In this document: positions 5,071 through 6,407 of the stretch, in pieces
Layout: each line of letters opens with the position of its first letter
How positions within the stretch are numbered: position 1 is the first letter of the stretch
From: Desulfamplus sp.
GTDB lineage: Bacteria > Desulfobacterota > Desulfobacteria > Desulfobacterales > Desulfobacteraceae
NCBI GenBank assembly: GCA_015233755.1
Contig: JADFXA010000128.1
Location: forward strand, 1 to 6,407
Length of the DNA: 6,407 nucleotides
Direction: 5' to 3'
The notes under the pieces: generated by a model
Database searches by the model: none
The model's input: the letters and a program-made list of their open reading frames with translations, nothing else
What the model was told of the DNA's origin: nothing
Made by a program: the position numbers and the translations under genes

Positions 5071-5517
5071 ATGGGATACTTTCTTGAGGAGATATTTTCA
5101 TCTATTCCACTTTTTATAAACTTATCAAGGTCAAGCAAACATTACTTGTATGACTTAACAGGTTATGATTTACCTTGGTTTGGTAAAGATGAACTTATTA
5201 TAGAACAAGATGCTGAAAGCACATCTTTTTTTATTTTAATCAAGGGAAGTGCTAAAGTATTTCGTAATGAATCACCTGATAAAACCATTTCAATTCTCTA
5301 TCCAGGTGATATTTTTGGGGAGATGAGCTATCTTACAGGAAATAAACGTTCAGCTAATGTTATTTCATGTGAACATCAAGTATTAGCAATGAGCATAAGC
5401 AAGGAGCTTATGCAAAATATGCCCTCAGAAATAAGAGATCTTATTAATGAAAAACTACTTGAATTGATGGTTCAAAGAGTAAAATCAGCAAAATCAAGCA
5501 AATTAGTTGAAACATAG
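5071..5517 (+). CDS. Stand-alone cyclic-nucleotide-binding-domain protein
   Basis: A 148-residue protein (150 if started at 5065) made almost entirely of one CAP/CRP-type cyclic-nucleotide-binding domain. After an N-terminal helix (LEEIFSSIPLF) come the beta-roll strands, including ELIIEQDAESTSFFILIKGSAKVF (from about residue 41) and ISILYPGDIFGEMSYL. The phosphate-binding cassette reads FGEMSYLTGNKRSANV (82-97). Its conserved E84 and R93, nine residues apart, are the ribose and phosphate contacts in known domains, so cAMP or cGMP binding is plausible. No helix-turn-helix, kinase, channel or other output domain follows. The last 30 residues form a basic helix (LLELMVQRVKSAKSSK) that could mediate dimerisation or partner contact. 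No membrane span or signal peptide is present. The gene is divergent from rdgB and lies 129 bp before the OmpA-like lipoprotein gene. The family call is strong; the ligand and partner are unknown. Confidence 0.92.
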   Translation: MGYFLEEIFSSIPLFINLSRSSKHYLYDLTGYDLPWFGKDELIIEQDAESTSFFILIKGSAKVFRNESPDKTISILYPGDIFGEMSYLTGNKRSANVISCEHQVLAMSISKELMQNMPSEIRDLINEKLLELMVQRVKSAKSSKLVET

Positions 5518-5552
5518 CTTTAAAATTAAAATTTATAAATATGTATATTAGT

Positions 5553-5584
5553 GACTTTTTAGAGTAAAAAATTCTTAAAAAGTT
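5553..5584 (+). terminator. Possible weak AT-rich hairpin after the cyclic-nucleotide-binding gene
   Basis: ACTTTTTA (5554-5561) pairs with TAAAAAGT (5576-5583), extendable by G-T pairs at both ends, with a 13-14 nt loop. It lies about 35 bp past the stop codon. No T-run follows it, and AT-rich DNA gives such stems easily, so it may be chance. Confidence 0.25.
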
Positions 5585-5646
5585 TAATAAATCAATATTA
5601 AAAAATAGTTAAATTTTATTTTTAACAAAACAAGGAGTTAAAAACA

Positions 5647-6303
5647 ATGAAACAGCTTAAATCAAACAAAATCCTTTTTGTACTTAGTGTATTCATCTGC
5701 CTATTTATTATCTCATGTGCCACCACTACAAATCAGGGTGCAAAAACTCAACAAGGTGCACTTGTAGGAGCAGGTGTAGGTGCAATACTTGGTCAGGTTA
5801 TTGGCGGAAATACTGAAGGTACACTTATAGGTGCTGGCATAGGTGCCGCATTAGGCGGTCTTGCTGGTAATCAGATAGGGGCATACATGGATAAGCAAGA
5901 ACAGGCTCTAAGAAACGTAGTTGTTGAATCTGACCAGACTACTATTGTGAGAACAGAAAACGTACTTACAGCAACTTTTCAATCAAGTATGTTCTTTGAT
6001 ACTGGTTCTGATATGCTAAAAGCGGGTGCATATCCAGAGATGGACAGAGTAGCAGGAGTTTTAAGAGATTATCCTCAGACAAGAATTAGGGTTGAGGGTC
6101 ATACAGATTCAAAAGGTTCTGAGGTCTCAAATCAAGTTTTATCTGAAAGAAGAGCAAGGTCTGTAGCAAATGCTCTTACTCAGAGAGGAGTTGAGCCTTC
6201 CAGAATTGAAGTTATAGGGTATGGAGAATCCCAGCCAATATCTTCTGATGATGCTATGAATCGTAGAGTTAATATTGTTATTATTCCAATTGAAGCATCA
6301 TAA
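5647..6303 (+). CDS. Glycine-zipper OmpA-family lipoprotein (YiaD-like)
   Basis: A 218-residue envelope lipoprotein with the same domain order as E. coli YiaD. A signal peptide (1-23) ends in the lipobox IISC with acylated Cys24. A glycine-zipper segment (about 38-78, GALVGAGVGAILG and GTLIGAGIGAALGG) resembles two membrane-inserting hairpin halves, followed by the YiaD-like AYMDKQEQALR (79-89). The C-terminal OmpA domain (about 107-214) has FFDTGSDML (116-124), GHTDSKGS (151-158), LSERRARSVANAL (165-177), GYGESQP (191-197) and NRRVNI (205-210). D154 and R169, fifteen apart, correspond to the diaminopimelate-binding Asp/Arg pair of OmpA domains. The protein should be lipid-anchored, probably in the outer membrane, and grip peptidoglycan. 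AAGGAG (5632-5637) lies 9 nt before the ATG, and two TAA stops are in tandem (6301-6306). A strong terminator follows. Confidence 0.95.
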   Translation: MKQLKSNKILFVLSVFICLFIISCATTTNQGAKTQQGALVGAGVGAILGQVIGGNTEGTLIGAGIGAALGGLAGNQIGAYMDKQEQALRNVVVESDQTTIVRTENVLTATFQSSMFFDTGSDMLKAGAYPEMDRVAGVLRDYPQTRIRVEGHTDSKGSEVSNQVLSERRARSVANALTQRGVEPSRIEVIGYGESQPISSDDAMNRRVNIVIIPIEAS

Positions 6304-6339
6304 TAAGTTTTTTACAAAAAAATGTCACAAAAGCTACTA

Positions 6340-6385
6340 AAAAATTAAAAAACTCTCTGGTTTGTAGGAGAGTTTTTTAATTTTT
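6340..6385. terminator. Strong intrinsic terminator, potentially bidirectional
   Basis: Positions 6340-6357 pair perfectly with 6368-6385 (18 bp) around a 10-nt loop. The core CTCTC/GAGAG is flanked by A-runs on the left and T-runs on the right (TTTTTT at 6373-6378, TTTTT at 6381-6385). It begins 36 nt after the OmpA-like stop codon and should end that transcript. The symmetrical A/T flanks would also allow it to work on a transcript entering from the right. Confidence 0.9.
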
Positions 6386-6407
6386 AGTTTAATAAATAAT
6401 TATATTA

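Noticed and set aside
5608..5626. Small inverted repeat GTTAAA/TTTAAC before the OmpA-like gene as a terminator or operator.
   Set aside because: Only six AT-rich pairs with a 7-nt loop, no T-run, and a position just before the ribosome site; this is easily chance.

Overview
This 6.4 kb window is AT-rich (roughly one third G+C by eye) and looks like an ordinary chromosomal segment of a Gram-negative bacterium. Two lipoprotein signal peptides and an OmpA-type peptidoglycan-binding lipoprotein argue for an outer membrane. An iron-molybdenum-cofactor-type protein with a His/Cys tail, a NimA-like flavoprotein and a small nitroreductase suit an anaerobe. A low-GC member of the Desulfobacterota (deltaproteobacteria) is my best guess, but this is inference from gene content and protein style, not a phylogenetic result.

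Layout. Positions 1-1529 hold three minus-strand genes, read right to left: a NimA/pyridoxamine-oxidase-like FMN protein, an HDIG-type HD-domain phosphohydrolase, and the start of gap (GAPDH), which runs off the left edge. A 244 bp divergent spacer (1530-1773) separates them from two plus-strand genes, a NifX/NifB-C-type protein with a metal-binding tail (1774-2166) and a small unknown lipoprotein (2305-2664). The lipoprotein gene converges on a minus-strand cluster at 2768-4849: rdgB (XTP/dITP pyrophosphatase), a nitroreductase-family protein and a zinc-ribbon (zf-TFIIB) protein, spaced 33 and 48 bp apart and probably one operon. A 221 bp divergent spacer (4850-5070) carries a near-perfect direct repeat and a perfect palindrome. 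It leads into a stand-alone cyclic-nucleotide-binding-domain protein (5071-5517) and a YiaD-like glycine-zipper/OmpA lipoprotein (5647-6303), followed by a strong hairpin terminator (6340-6385).

The genes do not form one pathway. They are mainly housekeeping or stress-related: central carbon metabolism, nucleotide-pool cleaning, flavin redox chemistry, envelope anchoring and probable second-messenger sensing. I see no CRISPR array, tRNA, rRNA, insertion sequence, phage gene or recognisable defence system, and no intergenic stretch exceeds 300 bp. The points most worth following are the operator-like palindrome before the cyclic-nucleotide-binding gene and its look-alike at 1020-1039, the Asn/Lys-rich insertions in two otherwise compact enzymes (HD protein and RdgB), and the unrecognised lipoprotein.
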